Origin: Anaerocolumna xylanovorans DSM 12503
Lineage (GTDB): Bacteria; Bacillota; Clostridia; Lachnospirales; Lachnospiraceae
Length of the DNA stretch: 64,000 nt
Direction of reading: 5' to 3'
NCBI RefSeq assembly: GCF_900143645.1
Contig: NZ_FRFD01000003.1
Location: 434,001 to 498,000 of the forward strand
Positions 16,293 through 25,441 of this stretch are shown one piece after another. The position numbers and the translations under genes are program-made. The notes below the pieces were generated by a model. That model was not told where the DNA came from and made no database searches. It saw nothing but the letters and a program-made list of their open reading frames with translations. Positions within the stretch are counted from its first letter, which is position 1, and each line of letters starts with the position of its first letter.

Positions 16293-17492
16293 ATGAATAA
16301 ACGCTGTATTGTAATTGTACTGGATGGACTTGGAATCGGCGAAACAGAAGATGTAGCCAAGGTAAGGCCTCAGGATAGAGGCGCCAATACATTAAAGAGT
16401 ATTCTTAATCATGGAAAGGATTTGAAAATTCCGAATCTAACCAGATTGGGTTTGCTGGAAGCATTGGCTTACGGGGAAGAGAAGGATTATAGTAATTGGG
16501 ATTATTCGGCCTTTTCCAGAATCAGGTTTGCCCATTATGGAGCAGACACCTTTTTTGGACACCATGAAATTATGGGAAGCAAGCCAAATAAGCCTATACC
16601 TCAAAGATTCAATGATACCATAGAAAGTGTTTATAAAGCGCTTATGGAATCCGGCTATCAGGTAGAAAAGATAGGGGAAGACAAGGAACAGATACTTCTG
16701 GTTAACAAAATTTTAACCGTGGCAGATAACATAGAGTGCGATTTAGGCTCTGCCTTTAATGTTACGGCAAGTCTTGACCATATTCCATTTGAGGATGTTG
16801 TTAAAGCGGGGAGGATTGTAAGAAGTGCCGTAAAGGTACCAAGAGTAATTGCATTTGCAGGAAGAGGAATCAATATTGAAAGAATACTGGAGGCTAAGGA
16901 ATATAAGGGAGAGTACGTGGGTATTAATGCTCCTAAAAGCGGAGTGTACGATAATGACTACCATTGTATCCACTTAGGGTTCGGCATTGATGCACAGGAA
17001 CAGGTTCCCCATCTTTTGAGCAAAAAAGGAATTGATACCTATCTGATTGGAAAAGTGGCAGATATTATTGAAAATAAGGAAGAGAATACATTTTCCATGG
17101 TACCGACGGCAAATGTACTTGAAAAAGTATTGGAATTAATGGATAAAACAGGTTTTATCTGCGCCAATGTGCAGGAAACAGATTTAAGCGGTCATGCCCA
17201 GGATGTGAACCGGTATGCCTCCGTACTGAATATTGCTGATGAGTATATCGGTAAAATTATTCATAAAATGACAGAAGAAGATGTACTTATGGTAATTGCG
17301 GACCATGGAAATGATCCGATGATTGGACATTCAAAACATACAAGGGAGTATGTCCCCTTATTAATCTATGGACAGCCCTTAACCAGAAGAGGAAAGATTA
17401 TGCAGCAGGATACTCTGGCAAATGTCGGTGCTACCGTATGCAGCTTTTTTGAGTGTGAAGCTCCTGTGTTTGGTAATGCCATTATAATATAA
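16293..17492 (+). CDS. yhfW: YhfW-like phosphopentomutase/alkaline-phosphatase-superfamily enzyme
   Basis: The 399-residue protein has the metalloenzyme fold of phosphopentomutase: an N-terminal VLDGLGIGE metal site, the nucleophile region GANTLKSI, and C-terminal ligands in NVQETDLSGHAQD, VIADHGNDP and HSKHTREYVPLLIYG. It may be a mutase or phosphatase acting on a phosphorylated sugar-like intermediate. E. coli YhfW is similar in length (about 408). The ATG at 16293 is chosen over an upstream ATG that lies within the repeat. Confidence 0.87.
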   Translation: MNKRCIVIVLDGLGIGETEDVAKVRPQDRGANTLKSILNHGKDLKIPNLTRLGLLEALAYGEEKDYSNWDYSAFSRIRFAHYGADTFFGHHEIMGSKPNKPIPQRFNDTIESVYKALMESGYQVEKIGEDKEQILLVNKILTVADNIECDLGSAFNVTASLDHIPFEDVVKAGRIVRSAVKVPRVIAFAGRGINIERILEAKEYKGEYVGINAPKSGVYDNDYHCIHLGFGIDAQEQVPHLLSKKGIDTYLIGKVADIIENKEENTFSMVPTANVLEKVLELMDKTGFICANVQETDLSGHAQDVNRYASVLNIADEYIGKIIHKMTEEDVLMVIADHGNDPMIGHSKHTREYVPLLIYGQPLTRRGKIMQQDTLANVGATVCSFFECEAPVFGNAIII

Positions 17493-17523
17493 ATCACATT
17501 TTAGTAGTAAGGGAGAGACTTTA

Positions 17524-17796
17524 ATGGAAAAAGTAACTGTAACCGTAGTAAACGCTGTTGGATTGCATGCAAGGCCGGCAAGCCTTCTTACAAAGTTAGT
17601 AAAGGGCTTTGAATGTGATATTGAAGTTTATAAAAATGGAAATGACAATAAAAGACATCAGCCGAAAAGTATTTTATCAATTATGGCTTTAGGCGCTGTG
17701 CAAGGGGATAAACTTACTTTTGAAGCTAAGGGCAAAGATGAAAAAGAAGCAATCAAAGCCATTGAAGATTTTGTCAGGAACGGATGCGGGGAATAG
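17524..17796 (+). CDS. ptsH: HPr-family phosphocarrier protein (dedicated copy)
   Basis: The 90-residue protein carries the active-site His15 in GLHARPAS and the regulatory Ser at residue 49 in PKSILSIMALGA. The three-residue shift from the usual Ser46 comes from an enlarged loop (NGNDNKRHQPK). It is a phosphocarrier of the PTS, taking phosphate from Enzyme I, and may also serve as an HPr kinase target. It sits between yhfW and the Enzyme I gene. The unusual loop suggests a specialised paralog rather than the housekeeping HPr. Confidence 0.92.
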   Translation: MEKVTVTVVNAVGLHARPASLLTKLVKGFECDIEVYKNGNDNKRHQPKSILSIMALGAVQGDKLTFEAKGKDEKEAIKAIEDFVRNGCGE

Positions 17797-17806
17797 GAGA
17801 CAGCTC

Positions 17807-19540
17807 ATGAATACCATAAAGGGATTACCTGTTTCCTCCGGGATAGCAGTCGGAAAAGTATTCTTAAAGAAAACAATCTCCGAGAAAATCAGCTTAGTTA
17901 AAGTGAAAGACCAGGAGAGTGAAAAGGAAAGATTCCAGACCGCAAGAGTGAAGGCAATCAGGCAGCTTAATGAAATCTGTTCCGATATGCTTCATACAAA
18001 AGGAGAACAGGAAGCTTCCATATTTTCAGCTCATATGGAAATGCTGAAGGATTTTGAATTTATTAATCGTGTTGCGGGAGTAATTGAGGAGCAGAAATGT
18101 AATGCAGAATGGGCAGTAAAAAACATAAGGGACGAATTGGTTGAAATTTTTGAATCCATGGATGATGAATATATGCGGGAAAGAGCTATGGATATGAAAG
18201 ATATAAGCAACAGGGTTATTCGGATCCTAAAGGGTGATGAAAGCGATGGGACCTTAAGGTTAGCAGAACCTGCCATTATTGCAGCCAACGACCTGGCACC
18301 TTCTGACACAGCACAGATGAATACAGAACTTGTATTAGGTATTTTAAATGAAAACGGCGGGCCAACTTCCCATGCTGCAATCATTGCCAGAATGTTAGGA
18401 ATACCCTTTGTGGTGCATCCGCAGATTACTTCTTTGACAGCAAACGGGCAGCTGCTGGCTTTTGACGGTGAGACCGGATGTATTGAATTGGAATTGGACA
18501 GCGAAATACTCTTTCAGTATCAAAAAAAGCAGGAAGCTTTCATAGAAAAGAAACGGCAGCTGGAAAAATTAAAGGGTACGAAATCGATTACAGGCGATGG
18601 ATATGAAATTGTTTTAGCGGGAAATATCGGAGCCTCGAAAGATGTGGATCGTGTTTTGCAGCAGGACGGTCATAGTATCGGCCTTTTCAGGACGGAATTT
18701 CTGTATATGAACCGTACGGAGGCACCAACGGAAGAGGAACAATTCATTGCATATAAAGAAACATCAGAAAAGATGCAAGGCAATCCTGTCATTATCCGGA
18801 CTTTGGATATCGGAGGGGACAAGGAAGTGGATTATCTTAACATTCCCAAAGAAGAGAATCCCTTTTTAGGTTATCGTGCTATCCGTCTTTGCCTGGACAG
18901 GATTGCCTTTTGGAAAGTACAGATTAGAGCACTCCTTCGGGCAAGTGCTTACGGTAACATACATATTATGTTCCCTATGATCGTATCCCTGGACGAGCTT
19001 AGACAGGCAAAATGCCTTATTGAAGAAGTAAAGGATGAGTTAAGAAACGAAAAAATAGCATTTAATGAAAGTATACCGGTGGGGATGATGATGGAAACTC
19101 CGGCAGCAGCTCTAATGGCAGATGTTTTTGCGAAGGAAGTGGATTTTTTCAGTATCGGAACCAATGACCTGATTCAATATACTATGGCGGTTGACCGGAT
19201 GAATGGTAAGGTCTCACATTTGTATTCCCCTTATGATCCGGCCGTACTTCGCTTTATCAAAAGGATTACTGACTGTGCCCGCGAAAATGGTATATGGGCT
19301 GGAATCTGCGGCGAAGCCGCGGCAGAAAAGGCTCTGATTCCGCTGTGGGTCGGTATTGGCGTAAAGGAACTTAGTATGTCACCGGTTTCTATCCTGCAGA
19401 TAAGGGAGAAAATACAAAGTTTGTCAAAAATGGATTGTGAGAAACTGGCGGAAAAGATATTTACAATGAGCACAGCCAGAGAAATCGAAGACGCTTTGAA
19501 AAATACAAATAAACCGGTAAGTAATCGGAGGATACCTTGA
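17807..19540 (+). CDS. ptsI: PTS Enzyme I, PEP--protein phosphotransferase (dedicated copy)
   Basis: The 577-residue protein has the full Enzyme I layout: N-terminal HPr-binding domain, swivelling phosphohistidine domain with His189 in GGPTSHAAIIARMLG, and a C-terminal PEP-binding barrel with IIRTLDIGGDKE, FSIGTNDLIQYTMAVDR and the catalytic Cys in GICGEAAA. It phosphorylates HPr with PEP. The ATG at 17807 aligns with the usual NTIKGLPVSSGIAVGK start; upstream ATGs overlap the HPr gene. No EIIA, EIIB or EIIC gene is recognisable nearby, which makes its target in this cluster an open question. Confidence 0.93.
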   Translation: MNTIKGLPVSSGIAVGKVFLKKTISEKISLVKVKDQESEKERFQTARVKAIRQLNEICSDMLHTKGEQEASIFSAHMEMLKDFEFINRVAGVIEEQKCNAEWAVKNIRDELVEIFESMDDEYMRERAMDMKDISNRVIRILKGDESDGTLRLAEPAIIAANDLAPSDTAQMNTELVLGILNENGGPTSHAAIIARMLGIPFVVHPQITSLTANGQLLAFDGETGCIELELDSEILFQYQKKQEAFIEKKRQLEKLKGTKSITGDGYEIVLAGNIGASKDVDRVLQQDGHSIGLFRTEFLYMNRTEAPTEEEQFIAYKETSEKMQGNPVIIRTLDIGGDKEVDYLNIPKEENPFLGYRAIRLCLDRIAFWKVQIRALLRASAYGNIHIMFPMIVSLDELRQAKCLIEEVKDELRNEKIAFNESIPVGMMMETPAAALMADVFAKEVDFFSIGTNDLIQYTMAVDRMNGKVSHLYSPYDPAVLRFIKRITDCARENGIWAGICGEAAAEKALIPLWVGIGVKELSMSPVSILQIREKIQSLSKMDCEKLAEKIFTMSTAREIEDALKNTNKPVSNRRIP

Positions 19541-20208
19541 TGGACCAGTCAAGCTTAGAAATGGATACGTTTTTACTGGATAGATCAGATTATAAGAAAT
19601 TAACAGAACGGATTTATTCAGGAATCGAAGAAGTTGATACGAATCTTCAGGAAGTAGTAGAATCCTTTGTTGACGCTTCTACGAAAGCGGAAGAGGGAAT
19701 ACAGGTTATAAATACGGGAATTAACCAGATGACCACGATTCGCAAAAATTTTAATTCCGTAGTAGAGGCAATTAATAAATTAGCGTCAAAATCCGAGGAA
19801 ATAAAAAATATTGTAGAGATGATTACCAGAATTTCAAAGATGACCAATTTGTTATCTTTAAATGCATCAATCGAAGCCGCCAGGGCAGGGGAACAGGGCA
19901 AAGGATTTACTGTAGTGGCGAATGAAGTCAGAAGATTGGCAGAACAATCTTCCGGCGCTGCAAAAGATATCGGAGCTTTAATCAATGCAATAGAACTGGA
20001 AATTAACCAAACGGAAGAAATCATACGGAACGTGAACCAGGATGTGGAGTTAGGCGAATCCGTCATTGCAGATGCAGGGAAAACCTTTAACGGAATATTC
20101 TTAAATATTGAAGATGTATCCAATAAAATCATGAATGTATCGGCATCCATGGAAGATGTATTTTCTGCTGCACGATTCATTATTGATAACAGGGATAGTA
20201 ACGGTTAG
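19540..20208 (+). CDS. Soluble methyl-accepting chemotaxis-type signalling protein
   Basis: The 222-residue protein is almost only a chemoreceptor signalling coiled coil. The conserved hairpin tip is at about residues 100-132 (MTNLLSLNASIEAARAGEQGKGFTVVANEVRRLAEQSSG). There is no signal peptide, membrane segment, HAMP or recognised sensor domain; the first 40 residues are not recognised. The ATG overlaps the Enzyme I stop codon (TGATG), so translation is coupled. It may link Enzyme I/HPr phosphorylation to CheA/CheW, or have been recruited for a non-chemotaxis role. It is much shorter than normal receptors. Confidence 0.82.
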   Translation: MDQSSLEMDTFLLDRSDYKKLTERIYSGIEEVDTNLQEVVESFVDASTKAEEGIQVINTGINQMTTIRKNFNSVVEAINKLASKSEEIKNIVEMITRISKMTNLLSLNASIEAARAGEQGKGFTVVANEVRRLAEQSSGAAKDIGALINAIELEINQTEEIIRNVNQDVELGESVIADAGKTFNGIFLNIEDVSNKIMNVSASMEDVFSAARFIIDNRDSNG

Positions 20209-20265
20209 ACTTACTTAGAGACACAAGTACAAATTATCAGCATATAGCTATATATAAAAGGAGGG

Positions 20266-20292
20266 GGTGTTGTAAATTAGTTTTGCAACACC
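20266..20292. terminator. Terminator between the yhf cluster and the LysM-GH18 gene
   Basis: GGTGTTGTAAA (20266-20276) and TTTTGCAACACC (20281-20292) form a stem with a 4-base loop, followed by a T-rich stretch on the plus strand. It lies between convergent genes. Confidence 0.65.
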
Positions 20293-20383
20293 TCCATACA
20301 TTTTTCTCATTCCTTTTTCGGAAATAATATAAGAAGAAGCGCACCTACTAATTACCGTTATTTGGCATGCAACAGACAATGTA

Positions 20384-21670
20384 TTAGTTTAGGAACTTTA
20401 CTATATTATATAGATTATTTATTACAAACCACATTTGGGTGAAAAAGAACATATTGTTCCATATTGATGTCCCTTGCAGCCCATATTCCGGTATTAATCT
20501 GGTGATTCTCTCTATGCTCCTGGCATCCTTAAACCATACATTATGAAGCGCTCCCTCCATACTATAATAAAAATAGTAGGGTGATGCGGCTATCTCATTA
20601 AACTGTATTGGGACTCCGTTGTCAGAGGCTATTTGAATAGCTGTGTCGAATGTGATTGAATTTGCCACGGTATATCCGGGGACATATGGGAGCTCCCAAT
20701 CATAACCGATTACAGGAAGTCCAAGCACAAATTTATTAGAGGGTACTATCTTTATAAGCTGGTCGATCTCTTCACTTACGATATTAATCGGAGTTGCAGA
20801 AGCCGGTGGGCCCAAAGAGTATCCCCAATCATAAGATAAAAACAGTATTGCATCGACGTACTGTGATATGATCGAGTAATCAATGGCTTCATAAGTTATT
20901 TCAGTGCCTTCAATATTTATTCTCGGCGTTACGGTAATTGTATATCGTAATCCTTCGCTTCTTAATCGTGTACTCATTTTTATAATAAAATTTTCAGCTT
21001 GGTTTTGGGTTTCAGAAACTATAAATTGAAAATATTGATTCAGGCCATAATACCCCTTTGCTTTAATATTAGCTATAATATTATCGATCATACGGTCCTG
21101 TGTATCCGGATTATTCAGAATAGCATAAGCTGCCTCCTTACTTCCAACTCCCCGTTCGGATAAAGTAGATACTAGCATCATAGGAAATACACCATATTCT
21201 TTTGCCATATTTACAATTTCCTGATCGTCAAGATCATTAATATCGCCGTTTTCATTAACCCGATAATCAAACACTGTCAGAAATGTTAGGAAAGGTAATG
21301 TTTTTCTTAATACGTCTTTATCTACATAGGAATAAACGTATCCGCCTATTGACATTGTGCCGATTTTATCTGTATCATAGCTTATTGTAATAGTTTCACC
21401 AGGATATATATACTCTCTGTTTGACAAATAGGGATTATTTCTTAAAATCTGCATCAATGGTACATGATACATTTCTGCAATATTTTCTAAGGTATCTCCT
21501 TCCTGTATGGTATGATTTATTAAAGGGTAGACAATTACAATAGTTTGGCCAACGACCAGATTAGTGGGATTTAATATACCATTTTCTACTATCAGCCTAT
21601 TTACAGGAAGGTTGTAAAGATCTGCAATAGATGTAATTGTTTCTCCGGGTTGAACAACATGTATAATCAT
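20384..21670 (-). CDS. LysM-GH18 spore-germination-type protein with altered active site
   Basis: The 428-residue protein has two N-terminal LysM domains (residues 2-48 and 51-97) and a GH18 barrel with SIGGYVYSYVD at its start. This is the layout of SleL/YaaH cortex-lytic glucosaminidases, which attach to spore peptidoglycan. The usual catalytic motif DGxDxDxE should fall at residues 208-215, but this protein reads YGLNQYFQ: the acid Glu is Gln215 and the neighbouring Asp is Tyr213. It is probably a binding or scaffold protein, or uses a different acid. It lacks a signal peptide, as usual for spore-coat or inner-coat members. Confidence 0.85.
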   Translation of the reverse strand: MIIHVVQPGETITSIADLYNLPVNRLIVENGILNPTNLVVGQTIVIVYPLINHTIQEGDTLENIAEMYHVPLMQILRNNPYLSNREYIYPGETITISYDTDKIGTMSIGGYVYSYVDKDVLRKTLPFLTFLTVFDYRVNENGDINDLDDQEIVNMAKEYGVFPMMLVSTLSERGVGSKEAAYAILNNPDTQDRMIDNIIANIKAKGYYGLNQYFQFIVSETQNQAENFIIKMSTRLRSEGLRYTITVTPRINIEGTEITYEAIDYSIISQYVDAILFLSYDWGYSLGPPASATPINIVSEEIDQLIKIVPSNKFVLGLPVIGYDWELPYVPGYTVANSITFDTAIQIASDNGVPIQFNEIAASPYYFYYSMEGALHNVWFKDARSIERITRLIPEYGLQGTSIWNNMFFFTQMWFVINNLYNIVKFLN

Positions 21671-21802
21671 GTACAGATACCTTATTTCAATTTATATTAA
21701 AAATATATGTTATCTTTCAGGGAAAATGTCTTTGCGTTGGAGCATATTCTATTTCCGCTCTGAAAAACTGCGAAGGGTATCCGAATTTAATAGAGAGGGC
21801 AG

Positions 21803-22177
21803 TCATTTTCTGCATAGGCAGAAGGGGTGCCCCTCGGGGTCGAGCATCGTCACGTAATGAGCATCGCCAAATTGTACGGCGGATTTGGAGGCACCGAGGC
21901 GGATTGCCTCCTCCACGGCTGAGGGTAAATCGTCCACTTGAAAGTTGAAGTGCATTTGCTTTTGCTGCTTGCCGGGTTCTTCTGGCCAAACGGGTGGGAC
22001 ATACGGTATATCATCTGGTTCTGCAAACAGAAGTATCATACCATTATAGGCTTTAAGAGCCAAGCAATCAAAGGCAATTATCTTTTCCCATCCTGTGAGC
22101 TTGGCGTAAAACTCGCGGGTGCGGTTAGCGTTAGTGCAGTCAATCGTTAAGTCGCCGATGGTAATGTTTTGAATCAT
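21803..22177 (-). CDS. VOC-superfamily (glyoxalase/bleomycin-resistance fold) protein
   Basis: The 124-residue protein has the paired beta-alpha-beta-beta-beta modules of the vicinal oxygen chelate fold: TIGDLTIDCTNANRTREFYAKLTGWE in the first and MHFNFQVDDLPSAVEEAIRLGAS ... MLDPEGHPFCLC in the second. Members bind a metal and act as lyases, isomerases, dioxygenases or drug-binding proteins; the substrate here is unknown. The ATG at 22177 has GGAGGAATTT before it. Confidence 0.85.
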   Translation of the reverse strand: MIQNITIGDLTIDCTNANRTREFYAKLTGWEKIIAFDCLALKAYNGMILLFAEPDDIPYVPPVWPEEPGKQQKQMHFNFQVDDLPSAVEEAIRLGASKSAVQFGDAHYVTMLDPEGHPFCLCRK

Positions 22178-22525
22178 AATAAATTCCTCCACTCCTTTAA
22201 TATAAATTCGCTTCGTATCAGCTTTTATCAGGAAAATCATACCACATTTCTTGCTGTACTTCCACTAACGATTTGTTATGCTGATGTCTGGTCCCGGAAT
22301 GGTGGAGATATTACCGGATTCTTTTGTACTTGATGTTGGATTTATCAGTAAACGAGGTTAGGCAGTAATTGGGCTAATGCAGCGTCCACGATGTAATGGC
22401 AAACTAAAATATTTGGGTATTTAAAAATATCTTTATCATTTTTGGGAGTTATGCTATAGTTTAGTAAAAGCTCGTGTTTGATTAATAAACTGGTTGAATA
22501 CGACAGATTTATAAAGAGGTATAAA
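22178..22525. other. Intergenic region without a recognised gene
   Basis: This stretch lies between the VOC gene and the TetR gene, which point away from each other. Short frames exist, one reading MLMSGPGMVEILPDSFVLDVGF at about 22278, but none has a family match I recognise. It should hold both promoters; a TATAGT element at about 22453 may serve the TetR gene. Confidence 0.35.
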
Positions 22526-23095
22526 TTGCGAGAGTTAAAAAGTGTGGAAGAGAAAATTTTAGACAGAGCCTTGTATCTGATTGGGAAAAACCGTTCCTTA
22601 AATATATCCATAAGAGCTATTTCAAAAGAAGCAGGGGTAAATGTAAGTGCGATAAATTACTATTTCCGGACAAAAGAAGAGATGTTAAGACAGGCGAAGG
22701 AGCTTTATGTAGCCAATACTTTATCCATAACAGCTATTTTAGAGAACGGGGAGCTGGGGCCGGAAGAAAAGTTTTTGTATGCAGCCAATGAGATTATGGA
22801 GTATATTATCCGGTATCCCGGAATTGATGTATTGCTAAGGGATGCCAGGGAAAAAGACGATGAAATCTCTGTTAAAGTTCTGAAGGTATCCGAGGAGATG
22901 ACGGAAGGATTAAATCACATCCTGGACAGCCTCTTAAAAGGAGCTAAAGACATATCCTGCAAACATATCATATTCTGGTCGGCAATAAACTATCCGGTTG
23001 AAGATAATCCTTTTATGAAATACAGCGCAGTACTTAATGATAGGAAAAACAGAATGGCTTATATTAAGCTGCTTTTGGCAATGTTAAGGCAGTAG
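22526..23095 (+). CDS. TetR-family transcriptional regulator
   Basis: The 189-residue protein has the TetR HTH in its first 50 residues (SIRAISKEAGVNVSAINYYFRTKEEMLRQA). The C-terminal domain is of the generic ligand-binding type. The start is uncertain: I prefer TTG at 22526, which has AAGAGG 6 bases before it, over a TTG at 22478 that has no such site. A terminator follows, so it is its own unit. It probably controls the flavin oxidoreductase at 23364; that is from position only. Confidence 0.8.
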   Translation: MRELKSVEEKILDRALYLIGKNRSLNISIRAISKEAGVNVSAINYYFRTKEEMLRQAKELYVANTLSITAILENGELGPEEKFLYAANEIMEYIIRYPGIDVLLRDAREKDDEISVKVLKVSEEMTEGLNHILDSLLKGAKDISCKHIIFWSAINYPVEDNPFMKYSAVLNDRKNRMAYIKLLLAMLRQ

Positions 23096-23097
23096 AT

Positions 23098-23134
23098 ACA
23101 AAAAGACTGTCTTTAGTAAAGGTAGTCTTTTTGT
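23098..23134 (+). terminator. Terminator of the TetR gene
   Basis: ACAAAAAGACT and AGTCTTTTTGT form an 11-base stem around a loop with a minor inner stem; the 3' arm carries the T-run. Confidence 0.7.
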
Positions 23135-23363
23135 CAATTATCCGTTGAAACACTATGTTAAAATTAAAACAATATGTTTGAAACGGATTGATTAAAATAA
23201 TGCCTTATATTATAATAAAGCTAGTTCGAAAAATACGATATACTTTTCAAATCCCTTATTTATGCAGTACAGAAGATTGTTTTTATACCAGGCAGCAGTG
23301 AAACCTTTAACAGAAACTTAGCAGTGACAGCAGCAGAAGAGTGCAAAATGCAGGAGGATGGTT

Positions 23364-25304
23364 ATGAGCTATAAGTATTTGTTCAATCCCATAAAAATAA
23401 GAGGACTGGAATTAAAAAACAGAATTGTGTTTCCTGCCATGGGAACAAAGATGGCAACAGAGGATAAATTCGTCACAAAGCAGTTAATAGATTATCAAGC
23501 GGAAAGAGTAAAAGGCGGCTGTGGATTAAATTTTACAGAAGTTTGCTCCGTATACAGTAAGGCTGCCCCGAAGAAATTCCTGGCTATCAGTGAAGATAAA
23601 TACATACCGGGGCTAAAGGAACTGACCGATGCCATTCATGAAAACGGAGGCAAGGCAGGCGTTCAGCTGTGGTTGGGCGGACTTGCTGTAGGAAGCGACC
23701 AAACTCAAATGATTATTATTCCAAGCCCTATGCCGGTACCTGGAACGGAATATACACTGCCGGAGGCAAGTCTTGATACCATAAAGGAAGCCGTGGAGGC
23801 TTTTGGAGAGGCAGCTAGAAGAGCGGTGGAAGCCGGTTTTGATGTAATAGAATTTCATGCAGGCCATAATTATACACCCCATTCCTTCTTAAGTCCCTAT
23901 TTTAACAGAAGGACGGATGAATACGGCGGTGAACTTAAAAACCGTGCCAGATTCTTAATCGAATGTATCGAAGCCATCCGAAAGAATATACCGGAAGATA
24001 TGCCCCTGTTTATGCGGATTGATGCCCATGACGATTATCTGGAGGGCGGTCTTACTATCGAGGAGATTATCGAGTTCTGTAAAATGGCAGGAATGGCGGG
24101 AGTAGATGTACTGGACGTGTCCAGAGGGAATTTCTCCAGTGCGGCCATTAAATATGAAGTACCGCCCATTGACCTGCCAAGAGGGTTTAACGTAGAAAAT
24201 GCCGCCAGAATCAGAAGAGAAACCGGAATGTTAACCATTGCCGTGGGAAGAATTAATGACCCTCATCAGGCAGAAGATATTCTCACAGAGGAAAAGGCGG
24301 ATATGGTGGTAATCGGACGTGCCCAGCTTGCAGACCCGGAGTTTTGTAACAAGGCTATGGCTGGAAAGGAATACAGTATCGTCCGTTGCATTGGCTGCAA
24401 CCAGGGTTGTTATGACGGTTTTGTCTCCACTGAAATGCCTTTTATCACCTGTCTTCGAAATCCTGCTCTGGGCAGAGAAGAGGAATACAGGGTTGTTATG
24501 ACGGCTACTCCCAAGAAAGTCTTAGTTGCAGGTGGAGGAGTTGCAGGACTGGAAGCAGCGATGCAGTTAAAGAAGAGAGGACATGTACCTGTGCTTTGTG
24601 AAGCATCTTCTTCACTTGGCGGTCAGTTTGCCCTTGCCGGTGAGGCTCCAAGAAAAGCAGAGATGAAGGAGGCGGCTCTGGCGATGGGAGCCCAGGCGGT
24701 TAGAGAAGGTATTGATATCAGATTAAATACACTGGTTACACCGGAGCTCATTGGCGAGATCAAGCCGGACGAAGTAATAATTGCCATCGGTTCCATGCCG
24801 ATTAAGCTGCAAATTTCTGGTGCTAATTTACCCCACGTAACCAATTCCCATGATGTGCTTGCCGGAAAGCAAAAAATATCTGGCAAGGCAGTTGTTATCG
24901 GAGGAGGGCTTGTTGGATTAGAGGTTGCCGAATATATTCATAAAAATACCGATAATGTTACCATAGTGGAGATGCTTGATAAGTTGGCAAAGGATTTAGG
25001 AGATCTGCGTAGTATCTGTGTAATGGAGAGCCTCTATGCGGCAGGGGTTAAGACAATAACCAATGCCAAATGCATTGAAATTAAAGAAAATGCCGTAGTA
25101 GTGGACAGAATGGGTAACATCGAAGAGATTCCCTGTGATTATGTAGTGTCCGCAGTCGGTGCAAAGTCAAGAGGATTTGCCGATATCCGTGAATATTGCA
25201 GCAAAGAGGGAATTCCTGTTCATATTATCGGGGATGCCCTGCGTGCAAGAAGAGCCTTGAATGCGGTAGCCGAAGCCAATGAGGTTATCAGAAGAATCTC
25301 ATAA
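23364..25304 (+). CDS. FMN/FAD/4Fe-4S NADH:flavin oxidoreductase (2-enoate reductase type)
   Basis: The 646-residue protein has an old-yellow-enzyme barrel (residues 1-340), a cysteine cluster CIGCNQGC ... ITCLRNP for a 4Fe-4S centre, and a C-terminal FAD/NAD domain with GGGVAGLEAA and GGGLVGLEVAEYI. The layout is that of 2-enoate reductase and 2,4-dienoyl-CoA reductase, and of BaiH/BaiCD-type steroid reductases. It should reduce an activated C=C bond with NADH; the substrate is unknown. The ATG at 23364 is preferred because AGGAGG abuts the ATG at 23358. Confidence 0.92.
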   Translation: MSYKYLFNPIKIRGLELKNRIVFPAMGTKMATEDKFVTKQLIDYQAERVKGGCGLNFTEVCSVYSKAAPKKFLAISEDKYIPGLKELTDAIHENGGKAGVQLWLGGLAVGSDQTQMIIIPSPMPVPGTEYTLPEASLDTIKEAVEAFGEAARRAVEAGFDVIEFHAGHNYTPHSFLSPYFNRRTDEYGGELKNRARFLIECIEAIRKNIPEDMPLFMRIDAHDDYLEGGLTIEEIIEFCKMAGMAGVDVLDVSRGNFSSAAIKYEVPPIDLPRGFNVENAARIRRETGMLTIAVGRINDPHQAEDILTEEKADMVVIGRAQLADPEFCNKAMAGKEYSIVRCIGCNQGCYDGFVSTEMPFITCLRNPALGREEEYRVVMTATPKKVLVAGGGVAGLEAAMQLKKRGHVPVLCEASSSLGGQFALAGEAPRKAEMKEAALAMGAQAVREGIDIRLNTLVTPELIGEIKPDEVIIAIGSMPIKLQISGANLPHVTNSHDVLAGKQKISGKAVVIGGGLVGLEVAEYIHKNTDNVTIVEMLDKLAKDLGDLRSICVMESLYAAGVKTITNAKCIEIKENAVVVDRMGNIEEIPCDYVVSAVGAKSRGFADIREYCSKEGIPVHIIGDALRARRALNAVAEANEVIRRIS

Positions 25305-25364
25305 ATGGGAAAAGAGCATAAAGGACACTTTTTCAATTTAAATTATTAAAAAGTTAAGTTTTGG

Positions 25365-25392
25365 TTGAAATATCTATAATTATGCCTATAAT
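25365..25392 (+). promoter_or_regulatory. Promoter of asnA
   Basis: TTGAAA (25365-25370) and TATAAT (25387-25392) are 16 bases apart, about 50 bases before the start codon. The leader is too short for a T-box. Confidence 0.6.
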
Positions 25393-25441
25393 AATACATA
25401 AATATACAATTAAAAAGTTATGAAAAGGCGGAGGTATTTTC

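Noticed and set aside
17720..17806. N-terminal extension of Enzyme I
   Set aside because: It overlaps the HPr gene and lies before the conserved NTIKGLPVSSGIAVGK start.
23358..23363. ATG six bases upstream of the flavin oxidoreductase start
   Set aside because: AGGAGG abuts it directly, leaving no spacer; the ATG at 23364 has the right distance.
25393..25441. Possible T-box or riboswitch before asnA
   Set aside because: The leader after the promoter is about 50 bases and shows no specifier or antiterminator structure.
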